Assembly (NCBI RefSeq): GCF_001969265.1 | Contig: NZ_CP019304.1 | Span: forward strand, 744,001 to 808,000 | Length of the DNA: 64,000 nucleotides | Source: Arthrobacter sp. QXT-31 | GTDB taxonomy: Bacteria; Actinomycetota; Actinomycetes; Actinomycetales; Micrococcaceae | Direction of reading: 5' to 3' | In this document: positions 8,502 to 16,775 of the stretch, piece after piece | Layout of the letters: every line of letters starts with the position of its first letter | Position numbering within the stretch: position 1 is the stretch's first letter | Notes under the pieces: model-generated | The model's database searches: none | Told to the model about the DNA's origin: nothing | The model's input: only the letters and a program-made list of their open reading frames with translations | Translations under genes and position numbers: made by a program

Positions 8502-10187
8502 GTGACTACTGAATCTGCCGTCCCGGCACGCCCCCGGACCGCCATCGACGCCGTCGCCGACGCCCACACCGATACCCTCATTGCCCTGAACCCCAGCCTG
8601 GCCACCACGCTCGGCATCCCCGGGCACGACACCGAGTTCCAGGACTTTTCTCCTGCCGGCATCAGCAGGTTCGCCACGGCGGAACGGAAAACCCTGGAAG
8701 CCCTCGAGGGGCTGGAACCTGTTGACGACGTCGACGCCGTCTCCCTCGACGCACTGCGCGAACGCCTGGGCCTCCAGCTTGAGATCCACGAATCTGGCTG
8801 GGACCTGGCGGAGCTGAACAACATCGACTCCCCGGCCCAGAACATCCGCTCGATCTTCGACCTCATGCCCACGGACACCGAGGAACACTGGTCGAACATC
8901 GCGGGCCGCACCCACAGCGTTCCCGCAGCCATCGGCGGCTACATCGAGTCCCTGCGTACCGCCAAGGACGATGGCAAGGTTTCAGCGCGGCGGCAGGTGT
9001 CGATCGTGATCGAACAGACCACCAAATACGCGGCGGAGGACGGCTTCTTCGCCAAGCTCGCGGCAGAAGCCAGGACCGCGGACGGCCCGCTGCCGGCGGC
9101 GCTGCAGGAGAAGCTCGACGCCGGTGCTGCCGCCGCCCGGGCGGCGTATGCCAGGCTGGCCGAATTCCTGAAGGAGGAGCTGCTCCCGGTTGCCCCGGAG
9201 AAGGATGCCGTGGGCCGGGAGCGCTACGCCCTCGCATCGCGGGTGTTCCTGGGCGCCGCCGTCGACCTCGAAGAAACCTACGCCTGGGGCGTCGAGGAGC
9301 TCGAGCGGATCATTGCCGCCCAGGAACGGGTCGCCGCCGAAGTCAAGCCGGGTGCCTCCATCGCGGAGGCCAAGGAGATCCTCAACAGCGATCCCGCCCG
9401 GCAGCTGAAGGGAACGGATGCCCTGAAAGCATGGATGCAGGAGCTGTCCGACCGTGCGGTGTCCGACCTTGCCGGCGTCCACTTCGAGATTCCCGACGCC
9501 ATGAAGACACTGGAATGCCGGATTGCCCCCACCGACGAGGGCGGCATCTATTACACGGGGCCTTCGGACGACTTCAGCCGGCCCGGACGGATGTGGTGGT
9601 CCGTGCCCGCAGGCGAGGACACGTTCACCACCTGGGCCGAGACCACCACCGTGTTCCATGAGGGCGTGCCCGGGCACCACCTGCAGGTGGCCACCGCCGT
9701 CTACCAGCGCGAACTGCTTAACAGCTGGCGGCGCAACGTCTGCTGGACCTCGGGACACGGCGAGGGCTGGGCCCTGTACGCAGAGAAGCTGATGGAGGAA
9801 CTCGGCTACCTCAAGGATCCGGGCGACCACATGGGCATGCTGGACATGCAGCGGATGCGGGCGGCGCGGGTCGTCTTCGACATCGGCGTCCACCTGGAGC
9901 TCGAGGTCCCCGCACGCTGGGGAACGGGTACCTGGACGCCGGAGAAGGGCTTTGATTTCCTCAAGGCCAACCTGGACATCAGCGAAGGCCAGCTGCAGTT
10001 CGAGTTCGCACGCTACCTCGGCTGGCCGGGCCAGGCCCCTTCCTACAAGGTGGGCCAGCGGCTCTGGGAACAGATCCGTGCGGAGCTCGAAGCCCGGCCG
10101 GATTTTGACCTCAAGGCGTTCCACACGAAGGCGCTCAACATCGGCTCCGTGGGCCTCGACACCCTCAAGCGGGCCATGCTCGGCTAG
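8502..10187 (+). CDS. DUF885 domain-containing protein, putative metallohydrolase/peptidase
   Basis: 561 residues. The zinc-peptidase-like motif FHEGVPGHHLQ (about residues 384-394) and a downstream GHGEGWALYAEKL with a likely third ligand Glu are the hallmarks of the DUF885 family. No signal peptide, so cytosolic. Some family members are suspected carboxypeptidase-like enzymes; the substrate is not known. GTG start with TAGTCT 6 bases upstream. It is followed by a terminator-like hairpin and is probably monocistronic. Confidence 0.85.
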   Translation: MTTESAVPARPRTAIDAVADAHTDTLIALNPSLATTLGIPGHDTEFQDFSPAGISRFATAERKTLEALEGLEPVDDVDAVSLDALRERLGLQLEIHESGWDLAELNNIDSPAQNIRSIFDLMPTDTEEHWSNIAGRTHSVPAAIGGYIESLRTAKDDGKVSARRQVSIVIEQTTKYAAEDGFFAKLAAEARTADGPLPAALQEKLDAGAAAARAAYARLAEFLKEELLPVAPEKDAVGRERYALASRVFLGAAVDLEETYAWGVEELERIIAAQERVAAEVKPGASIAEAKEILNSDPARQLKGTDALKAWMQELSDRAVSDLAGVHFEIPDAMKTLECRIAPTDEGGIYYTGPSDDFSRPGRMWWSVPAGEDTFTTWAETTTVFHEGVPGHHLQVATAVYQRELLNSWRRNVCWTSGHGEGWALYAEKLMEELGYLKDPGDHMGMLDMQRMRAARVVFDIGVHLELEVPARWGTGTWTPEKGFDFLKANLDISEGQLQFEFARYLGWPGQAPSYKVGQRLWEQIRAELEARPDFDLKAFHTKALNIGSVGLDTLKRAMLG

Positions 10188-10213
10188 GCACCCCTCTGGG
10201 GGCGAGATGTTTG

Positions 10214-10266
10214 CCACACCACCCGCGGGAATAACTTCATAAAAGTGCGGGGTGGCGGCGTTTTTC
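10214..10266 (+). terminator. Probable terminator of the DUF885 gene
   Basis: CCACCCGC (about 10219-10226) pairs with GCGGGGTGG (about 10247-10255) with one bulge, followed by CGGCG and TTTTT. The loop is long (about 20 bases). The U-tract makes this the most classical terminator in the window. Confidence 0.5.
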
Positions 10267-10345
10267 CGGGCGTTCCGAGTCACCTACCCACCGGGAGCAG
10301 CGTAATATTTCTCAATATCGACTGGAAGCTGTATTTTATGCGGCC

Positions 10346-10351
10346 TAACTT
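10346..10351 (+). promoter_or_regulatory. -10 element of the symporter gene, leaderless type
   Basis: TAACTT ends 6 bases before the GTG at 10358. Confidence 0.45.
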
Positions 10352-10357
10352 GTTGGG

Positions 10358-11761
10358 GTGAGCAATCAAACCACTTCATCCACGGCCGGCCGTCCCGGCT
10401 TCCAGCTGCCCCGGTGGGCAGGTTCCTTCGGCTTCCAGATCATTGCAGCCCTGATCGTCGGGCTGGGGCTTGGCCTGCTGGCAAAGTACACCGGCAGCAC
10501 CAAGGCGGAGCCCAACGGGCTCGGCGCGACGCTCCAGACCATTGGCTCCAGCTACGTGTCGCTGCTACAGACCGCCGTCGTGCCGCTGATCTTCACGGCC
10601 GTGGTGAGTTCCATTTCCAACCTGCGTGAGGTCTCCAACGCCGCGCGGCTGGCTTGGAACACCCTTCTGTGGTTTGCCATCACATCCCTGGTTTCCGTGC
10701 TGATCGGCATTGGCCTGGGCGTGCTCCTGCAGCCCGGCGCGAACACCGGCATCTCCGGCGACGCGGAGTACGACGGCAAGCAGGGCGACTGGTGGGCGTT
10801 CCTCATCGGCCTGTTCCCGAAGAACTTCCTGGGCCTCGGCGCCAGCTCCACGGTCGCTGAGTCCGGCGCCGTGACCACGTCCGTCAGCTTCAACGTCCTG
10901 CAGATCCTGGTGATCGCGATCGCCGTCGGAATCGCCGCCCTCAAGGTGGGCAAGCAGGCTGAGCCGTTCCTGGCCCTCAATGCCTCGGCCCTGGCCGTCA
11001 TCCAGAAGGTCCTGTGGTGGATCATCCGCATTGCACCGCTGGGCACCGTGGGCCTGATCGGCAACGCAGTGGCCGTGTACGGCTGGGACACCATCGGCTC
11101 GCTGGGCAAGTTCACGGCGGCCATCTACATCGGCCTCGCCCTGGTGCTGTTCGGCGTCTACCCGGCCCTGGTCCGCTTCAACGGCCTGTCCGTCAAGCAG
11201 TACTTCTCCGGCGCCTGGCCCGCGATCCAGCTGGCCTTCGTGTCCCGCTCCTCCATCGGCACGCTGCCGCTGACCCAGCGCGTCACCGAGCGCAACCTCG
11301 GCGTCGCCAAGGGCTATGCCTCCTTCGCCGTGCCGCTGGGCGCCACCACCAAGATGGACGGCTGCGCGGCCATCTACCCGGCCATCGCGGCAATCTTCGT
11401 GGCCCAGTTCTTCGGGATCCAGCTCGACTTCAGCCACTACCTGCTGATCGCCCTGGTCGCGGTCCTCGGATCCGCAGCCACGGCCGGCACCACCGGCGCC
11501 GTCGTCATGCTGACGCTGACCCTCTCCACGCTGGGACTGCCGCTGGCCGGCGTCGGACTCCTGCTGGCGATCGACCCGATCCTGGACATGGGCCGCACGG
11601 CTGTCAACGTGGCGGGCCAGGCACTCGTGCCCACCATCGTGGCCAAGCGCCAGGGGATCCTTGACGAAACCCTGTACAACGCACCGCGCACCGGAGAGGC
11701 CTTCCGCGAGGAAGAGGCCCCCGCCGCCGTCGAGCCCGAGCTGGCCGGCTCAAAGGCCTGA
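10358..11761 (+). CDS. Dicarboxylate/amino acid:cation symporter (DAACS family)
   Basis: 467 residues with many hydrophobic helices. Family marks are the Ser-rich loop FVSRSSIGTLPLTQRV (hairpin 1), the ATTKMDGCA stretch, the Gly/Thr-rich hairpin 2 TAGTTGAVVMLTLTLSTLG, and a DPILDMGRTAVNVAGQ helix that binds substrate and sodium. Such proteins (GltP, DctA, GltT) import glutamate, aspartate or C4-dicarboxylates using the sodium or proton gradient. The exact substrate cannot be read here. Inner membrane. GTG start with TAACTT 6 bases upstream. It ends in a long palindrome. Confidence 0.9.
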   Translation: MSNQTTSSTAGRPGFQLPRWAGSFGFQIIAALIVGLGLGLLAKYTGSTKAEPNGLGATLQTIGSSYVSLLQTAVVPLIFTAVVSSISNLREVSNAARLAWNTLLWFAITSLVSVLIGIGLGVLLQPGANTGISGDAEYDGKQGDWWAFLIGLFPKNFLGLGASSTVAESGAVTTSVSFNVLQILVIAIAVGIAALKVGKQAEPFLALNASALAVIQKVLWWIIRIAPLGTVGLIGNAVAVYGWDTIGSLGKFTAAIYIGLALVLFGVYPALVRFNGLSVKQYFSGAWPAIQLAFVSRSSIGTLPLTQRVTERNLGVAKGYASFAVPLGATTKMDGCAAIYPAIAAIFVAQFFGIQLDFSHYLLIALVAVLGSAATAGTTGAVVMLTLTLSTLGLPLAGVGLLLAIDPILDMGRTAVNVAGQALVPTIVAKRQGILDETLYNAPRTGEAFREEEAPAAVEPELAGSKA

Positions 11762-11771
11762 CACAAGCCAC

Positions 11772-11822
11772 ATGAGTGTGCCCCGGGATGAACTGCTCAA
11801 AGTTCACCCGGGGCACACTCAT
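11772..11822 (+). terminator. Long palindrome after the symporter gene, probable terminator
   Basis: 11772-11794 pairs with 11801-11822 over 22 bp with one bulged A and a 6-base loop. It begins 11 bases past the stop codon. It has the same placement as the palindromes at 5435 and 39209 but a different arm sequence. A short AT-rich stretch follows. Confidence 0.6.
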
Positions 11823-11869
11823 TTAAATCAGCCCGCCCGGATGGGTCCCCCTTCGGCAGGCGCCGAGGG

Positions 11870-11875
11870 TAGGGT
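11870..11875 (+). promoter_or_regulatory. -10 element of the alpha/beta hydrolase gene, leaderless type
   Basis: TAGGGT ends 7 bases before the ATG at 11883. Confidence 0.45.
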
Positions 11876-11882
11876 ACGGGGC

Positions 11883-12587
11883 ATGGACATCATTCTGGTT
11901 CCCGGTTTCTGGCTCGATGGCTCATCCTGGTCCGGCGTCACTCCCCCGCTGGTGGAGGCCGGCCACCAGATCCACGCATTGACCCTTCCCGGGCTCGAGG
12001 CCAAGGACGCCAAACGGTCCGGCATTGGGCTTCGCGACCACATCAATGCGGTAGTGGAGGCCATCGACGGAATAGAAGGTCCCCTGGTCCTGGTGGGCCA
12101 CTCCGGCGGAGGAGCCATTATCTACGGCGCCGTGGACGAACGCCCGGACCGCGTCGTCCGGGCCGTCTATGTGGACAGCGGCCCGCTGGGCGAGGGCGGG
12201 GTCATCAATGACGAGCTGCCGGCCGAGGGTGACGAGATACCTCTGCCGCCGTGGGACGTGTTCGACGACGCCGACCTCACCGATCTCGACGACGGGTTGC
12301 GGGAGGCCTTCCGCGCACGGGCCATCCCGCAACCCAGGGCTGTGGCCTGCGACAAGCAGCATCTTCACGACGTGCGCCGCTACGAGGTCCCGGCCACGGT
12401 GATCGCCTGCGAGTTCCCGTCCTCCCTGCTGACGGAGTGGATGGACGCCGGGCACCCTTACGTTGAGGAGCTCGCCCGTATCCGCGACCTCGAACTCGTG
12501 GACCTTCCCACCGGCCACTGGCCGCAGTTCACCAGGCCTGCGGAACTCGGGGCCGCAATCCTCGCCGCCGTCGACCGCACCGGCTAA
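11883..12587 (+). CDS. Alpha/beta hydrolase
   Basis: 234 residues. The nucleophile elbow is VGHSGGG (about residues 75-81) and a C-terminal His in LPTGHWPQF is the likely triad base. The N-terminal VPGFWLDGSSW supplies the oxyanion hole HG-like turn. No signal peptide, so cytosolic. Related proteins include esterases and salicylate-esterase-like enzymes; the substrate is unknown. The ATG at 11883 is chosen because the fold starts there (MDIILVPGF) and a -10 hexamer lies 7 bases upstream; the open frame upstream runs through the palindrome and the symporter gene. Confidence 0.85.
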   Translation: MDIILVPGFWLDGSSWSGVTPPLVEAGHQIHALTLPGLEAKDAKRSGIGLRDHINAVVEAIDGIEGPLVLVGHSGGGAIIYGAVDERPDRVVRAVYVDSGPLGEGGVINDELPAEGDEIPLPPWDVFDDADLTDLDDGLREAFRARAIPQPRAVACDKQHLHDVRRYEVPATVIACEFPSSLLTEWMDAGHPYVEELARIRDLELVDLPTGHWPQFTRPAELGAAILAAVDRTG

Positions 12588-12605
12588 CGCACTACCGGGC
12601 CAAAC

Positions 12606-13202
12606 CTAGTGGCCGCCGATCACGCCCTTTTCCACGGCCTTGGCGACTGCGTCCGCCTCGGCCTGGGTGAGCGTCCCGTCCCGGACCGCCTGGTCTAGCC
12701 GGCCCTTCAATGCTGCCGCCCGGTCCGTCTGCGCCTGGGTGCGGAGCTCCTCGAGGGCGGCCTTGACCTTGGCTTCCTCGATCCCCAGCGACTTGGCCAG
12801 TGACGCTGCCAGCGCTGCCTCCCTCGCCGCTTTGTCCGGCTTGGTCCCGTCGGCGGACCGGCCGGGCGGGTGGTTAGCGTCGCGGAATGCCCTGAGCGCA
12901 TCCTCCACCCTGGACTGGTCCACCCCCAGCTTTGCCGCGAGGGCCGCCGCGTCCCGCCCCAGGACACCGTGGCCGCGTCCATTCCCATGGTGACCGTGTC
13001 CGTGGCCGTGGCCGTGCCCATGACCGTGCCGGCCGACATCCGAACGCGGCGCGTCAGCGGGAGGGCCGGCCGGGCTGCTGGACGGTGGGGAGGGCGTGGG
13101 AGTGGCTGTTGTCGCGGCCGCCATTCCGCTGACACCGAATCCGGCAGTCAGTGCCAGGGCTGTCGCGCCCAGCCCGAGAGCTACTTTTCTTGAACGCTCC
13201 AT
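12606..13202 (-). CDS. Secreted His/Gly-rich protein of unknown function
   Basis: 198 residues. Residues 1-31 are a signal peptide ending near GMAAA. A Pro/Ser-rich linker follows, then a (GH)n stretch at about residues 58-80 with roughly a dozen histidines, which could bind metal. The rest has two similar helical modules, LAAKLGVDQSRVEDALRAF and LAKSLGIEEAKVKAALEEL, and a C-terminal DGTLTQAEADAVAKAVEKG segment. I know similar modules from unnamed actinobacterial secreted proteins. It converges with the hydrolase gene and diverges from the TetR gene. Function not assigned. Confidence 0.75.
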   Translation of the reverse strand: MERSRKVALGLGATALALTAGFGVSGMAAATTATPTPSPPSSSPAGPPADAPRSDVGRHGHGHGHGHGHGHHGNGRGHGVLGRDAAALAAKLGVDQSRVEDALRAFRDANHPPGRSADGTKPDKAAREAALAASLAKSLGIEEAKVKAALEELRTQAQTDRAAALKGRLDQAVRDGTLTQAEADAVAKAVEKGVIGGH

Positions 13203-13345
13203 GGTTCGCTCCTCGATCCGCCGGCCTGAAGCACCATTGCCGCGCCAGCATGGAAACAGGATGCACCCGGCTCCTCAAGAACACCTCTTGCCCTGCTGTG
13301 AAGATGCTGTGAATCCAGGGGTGAAACCCATGCGTGGACCTCCAG

Positions 13346-13375
13346 TTGCGCAGAGTGCAAACTTGCACGTAGTGT
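13346..13375 (+). promoter_or_regulatory. Promoter with palindromic operator of the TetR-MMPL operon
   Basis: TTGCGC (13346-13351) and TAGTGT (13370-13375) are 18 bases apart and form a plausible promoter. The spacer holds GTGCAA-AC-TTGCAC (13355-13368), a palindrome with perfect 6-base arms. TAGTGT ends 6 bases before the GTG start, so the mRNA would be leaderless. The layout suggests that the TetR protein encoded next represses its own operon. Confidence 0.55.
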
Positions 13376-13381
13376 AACTGG

Positions 13382-14194
13382 GTGTCCACTTCCACTTCTT
13401 CCCCGTCGCCGTCGCCTGGTTCCGTTCCTGCAGAGGCCGGCGGGCCGGTCTCCCGGCGCGAGCTGAACAAAGCAGCCACCCGGCAGGCCATCACCGATTC
13501 CACGCTTGCCCTCCTGCGGCAGAACGGCCCCGGCAACTTCACGGTCGAGGACATCGCAGAAGCCGCAGGCATCTCACGCCGGACGTTCTTCAACTACTTC
13601 AGCAGCACAGAGGCGGCCATCGCCTCGGTCACCAACGGTTTCCTGGACAGCGCCCTCGAGCAGTTCCGCCGCCGTCCTGCGGATGAGCCCATCATCGAGT
13701 CGGCGCGGGCCGCCCTGGTGGCGCTGGCAGATCCCATGACAGTGGCTCCGCTGGCCGAGCTGTTCGGCCTCACGCAGGGAAATCCCCTGATGGCACGCTC
13801 CGAACTGGAGGCCTGGGACCACTGCACCGAGCAGATCGTTGCAGCCGCCCGCGAGCGTTCGCCCCAAGGCACCGGGACCGAACAAGGCACCGGGTCTAAG
13901 CAAGACTCCGGGACCAGGCAAGGCTCCGGGACCGGACAGCCCCCGGCAGCTGATCAGGACGAGCTCTATGTCCGGGCCCTCGCAGGATCGGTCGTTTCCT
14001 GTGGCAAGGCAGCGATGGACGTGTGGTTCCGCCGCTGCGGTCCCGACCTCTCCCCCGAATCCCTGGCCATCCTGCGCCAGCTGCTCATCGATTCGATGGC
14101 CCTGCTCGGATCCGGTTTTGCCGGGCCTGCACCGGGTGTCCCGTCGACTGAATCTTCCGCCCAACCTTCCACCCGCAACGCAGAACGGTCCTGA
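13382..14194 (+). CDS. TetR/AcrR family transcriptional regulator
   Basis: 270 residues. The N-terminal helix-turn-helix is clear: FTVEDIAEAAGISRRTFFNYFSSTEAAI (residues about 55-83, split by the usual FxNYF). The C-terminal ligand domain carries an inserted 24-residue low-complexity linker of four six-residue repeats at about residues 163-186. It is followed after 1 base by the MMPL transporter gene, so it likely controls that exporter, and a palindrome in its own promoter supports autoregulation. Ligand unknown. Confidence 0.88.
   Translation: MSTSTSSPSPSPGSVPAEAGGPVSRRELNKAATRQAITDSTLALLRQNGPGNFTVEDIAEAAGISRRTFFNYFSSTEAAIASVTNGFLDSALEQFRRRPADEPIIESARAALVALADPMTVAPLAELFGLTQGNPLMARSELEAWDHCTEQIVAAARERSPQGTGTEQGTGSKQDSGTRQGSGTGQPPAADQDELYVRALAGSVVSCGKAAMDVWFRRCGPDLSPESLAILRQLLIDSMALLGSGFAGPAPGVPSTESSAQPSTRNAERS
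13868..13939 (+). repeat. Four tandem 18-bp repeats inside the TetR gene
   Basis: Four in-frame units (13868-13885, 13886-13903, 13904-13921, 13922-13939) encode GTGTEQ, GTGSKQ, DSGTRQ and GSGTGQ. They form a flexible linker in the ligand-binding half and could change copy number by slippage. Confidence 0.8.
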
Positions 14195-14195
14195 C

Positions 14196-16748
14196 ATGGC
14201 ACTTCTCCTATACCGCCTTGGCAAGTTTTCCTATCGCCACCGATGGCTCGTCGTCGCGCTCTGGCTGGCGGTCCTGCTGGCCGTCGGCGGCGCAGCCGCA
14301 GCTTTTCGCGGCACACTGTCCAACAATTTCCAGATTCCCGGCACGGAAACCCAGCAGATGGCGGACAAGCTCCAGAAGGAGCTGCCGGCGTCGTCCGGAG
14401 GCTCCGCCGGGGTTGTCTTCCAGGCCAATGATGCCCAGTTCAGCCAGGCAGGCAAGGAGGCGGTGTCCGCGGCGCTGACCAAGCTTGAGACCCTCCCCGA
14501 TGTCCGGGGAACCGTCGACCCGTTCGCCACCCAGGCCCAGCTGGACAAGGCCGCCGGAGACCTGGCGGACGGTGAAGCCAAGGCGGCTGCCGGCAAGGAA
14601 CAGCTGGAAAAAGCTGCCGCCGAACTGGCAGCCGGCAAGGAACAGCTCGCCGCTGCCGAGGCGCAGATGACGGCGGCCGGGTTCCCGGCGCCAGTCATCG
14701 AGGCACAGCTGGGCCAGCAGCAAGCCGCCCTGGCCGCCGGCCAGGAAAAGCTCGACGCCGGGACCAGGGAACTGGAGGCAGGTGACGCAAAGCTGGCACT
14801 CGCCAAGCGCCAGTTGGAGGCGTCCACGGGAATGCGTTTCGTTTCCGAGGACGGCAAGGCCGCCATCGCACAGGTCCAGTTCAAGACCTCCATCAACGGG
14901 CTGGACCCGGAGGTGCGCCAGGAAGTCCAGGACATCGTGCACCAAGTCTCATCGGCAGGGGTTACCGCCCTGCCAAGCAAGGAGATCAGCGAGGACGTTT
15001 CCGAGATCTTCGGCGTGGCCGAAATTATCGGCATCGCCGTGGCGGCACTGGTGCTGATCATCATGCTCGGAACACTGGTCGCCGCCGGGCTGCCGCTGCT
15101 GATGGCGATCATCGGCGTGGCGGTGGGCGTAGGCGCCACCATGGCGCTGAGCAGCGTCGTCGACATGAGTTCGATCTCCCCAATGCTCGCCCTCATGCTC
15201 GGCCTCGCCGTCGGCATCGACTACTCGCTGTTCATCGTCAACCGCCACCGCGGTCAACTGCTGGCGGGCATGGAGGCCGAAGAATCGGTGGCCCGGGCCA
15301 CCGGAACCTCCGGCAATGCCGTGCTCTTTGCCGGCCTCACGGTCATCATCGCCCTCGCCGCTCTGGTGGTTCCGGGGCTGCCGTTCCTGGGGGTCATGGG
15401 CGTGTCCGCGGCCGCGACCGTGGCGGTTGCCGTCCTCGTCGCCCTGACACTCACCCCGGCCATCCTCTCCCTGGTAGGCAGGAAGCTGATCTCCAAGCGG
15501 GCCTGGGGCAAGGCCGAGAAGCACAATGCCGACCCCAACAGTGAGGTTGAAGACCGCGCCAAGGACGAACACCGCAGCAGCCACGGCTGGGGCGGACTTG
15601 TCACCCGGCACCCGGTGCTGGCCATGCTGGCCGGAGTCCTGGCGCTGGGCATCGTGGCCCTGCCCGCCGCCCAGCTCCGGCTGGCGCTGCCCGACGGCGG
15701 CTCCGAACCCGTCGATTCCCAGGCTTTCCAGGCCTATGACGCCACCAAGCGCAGCTTCGGTGAAGGAATGACCGGGCCGATCATCGTGGTGGGTGACTTC
15801 CCGGACGGCCTGAGTGAGGCGGAGGCCACGGCCAAGCAGCTGGACGTCGCGGACATCCTGCGGAAGACCGAAAACGTCACTGCGGCCATCCCGGTGGCGC
15901 TGAGCGAGGACCGCGGGACGGCGGTGTTCCAGGTCATCCCGAAGGAAGGCCCGGCCAGCGCCAGCACCGTGGATGTGGTCTCCGACATCCGTGCCGAGAG
16001 GTCCGAAATCGAAGATGCCACCGGCGTCAGCATCGGCCTCACCGGCCAGACCGCCGGCAACATCGATGTCTCGACCAAGCTGGGCGACGCCCTGCCTTCC
16101 TACCTGGCCATCGTGGTGGGGCTGTCATTGATCCTGCTGCTGCTCGTGTTCCGCTCGATCGTGGTGCCGCTGCTGGCGACCGGCGGGTTCCTGCTGTCGC
16201 TGGCGGCCGCGTTCGGCGCCGTGGTGGCCGTCTACCAGTGGGGCTGGCTGGGTCCTGTGTTCGGCGTCGACAATCCCGGCGCCGTGCTGAGCTTCCTGCC
16301 GATCATCCTGATCGGTGTGCTGTTTGGCCTGGCCATGGACTACCAGGTGTTCATCGCCTCGGGCATGCGCGAGTCCTTCATGCATGGCGAGTCCGCAAAG
16401 CACGCCGTCCGTTCCGGGTTCAGCCATGCCTCTGCGGTGGTCACTGCCGCTGCCATCATCATGGTCAGTGTCTTTGCAGGCTTCATCTTCTCGCACCTGA
16501 ACATGGTCCGGCCGCTTGGCTTTGCGATGGCGTTCGGCGTGCTGGTGGACGCCTTCGTGGTGCGTATGACGATCGTCCCGGCCGTCATGTACCTGCTTGG
16601 CGACAAGGCCTGGTGGCTGCCGCGGTGGCTGGAACGCATACTTCCGGACGTGGACGTGGAGGGCGCCAAGCTCGGCAAGCAGGTCCCCGCGGCGGCCGAC
16701 TCGAACCCCGAGCCGGAGGCCGAACCCGCGGAGGCCGCCGCCCGCTGA
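14196..16748 (+). CDS. MMPL family (RND-type) transporter
   Basis: 850 residues with two MMPL repeats, each a periplasmic loop followed by a bundle of membrane helices. The first loop includes a long Ala/Glu/Lys/Gln-rich coiled coil at about residues 130-215 with AGKEQL-type repeats. The membrane signatures GLAVGIDYSLFIVNRHR and FGLAMDYQVFIASGMRE hold the Asp-Tyr pairs that carry protons. Relatives export lipids, siderophores or drugs by proton antiport. The ATG at 14196 lies 1 base after the TetR stop codon, so the genes are cotranscribed. Cytoplasmic membrane. Substrate unknown. Confidence 0.9.
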   Translation: MALLLYRLGKFSYRHRWLVVALWLAVLLAVGGAAAAFRGTLSNNFQIPGTETQQMADKLQKELPASSGGSAGVVFQANDAQFSQAGKEAVSAALTKLETLPDVRGTVDPFATQAQLDKAAGDLADGEAKAAAGKEQLEKAAAELAAGKEQLAAAEAQMTAAGFPAPVIEAQLGQQQAALAAGQEKLDAGTRELEAGDAKLALAKRQLEASTGMRFVSEDGKAAIAQVQFKTSINGLDPEVRQEVQDIVHQVSSAGVTALPSKEISEDVSEIFGVAEIIGIAVAALVLIIMLGTLVAAGLPLLMAIIGVAVGVGATMALSSVVDMSSISPMLALMLGLAVGIDYSLFIVNRHRGQLLAGMEAEESVARATGTSGNAVLFAGLTVIIALAALVVPGLPFLGVMGVSAAATVAVAVLVALTLTPAILSLVGRKLISKRAWGKAEKHNADPNSEVEDRAKDEHRSSHGWGGLVTRHPVLAMLAGVLALGIVALPAAQLRLALPDGGSEPVDSQAFQAYDATKRSFGEGMTGPIIVVGDFPDGLSEAEATAKQLDVADILRKTENVTAAIPVALSEDRGTAVFQVIPKEGPASASTVDVVSDIRAERSEIEDATGVSIGLTGQTAGNIDVSTKLGDALPSYLAIVVGLSLILLLLVFRSIVVPLLATGGFLLSLAAAFGAVVAVYQWGWLGPVFGVDNPGAVLSFLPIILIGVLFGLAMDYQVFIASGMRESFMHGESAKHAVRSGFSHASAVVTAAAIIMVSVFAGFIFSHLNMVRPLGFAMAFGVLVDAFVVRMTIVPAVMYLLGDKAWWLPRWLERILPDVDVEGAKLGKQVPAAADSNPEPEAEPAEAAAR

Positions 16749-16763
16749 AAAGCGGCGATGAAT

Positions 16764-16769
16764 TAGGCT
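16764..16769 (+). promoter_or_regulatory. -10 element of maf, leaderless type
   Basis: TAGGCT ends 6 bases before the GTG at 16776, within the 27-base gap behind the MMPL gene, so maf has its own promoter. Confidence 0.45.
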
Positions 16770-16775
16770 GGAGCC

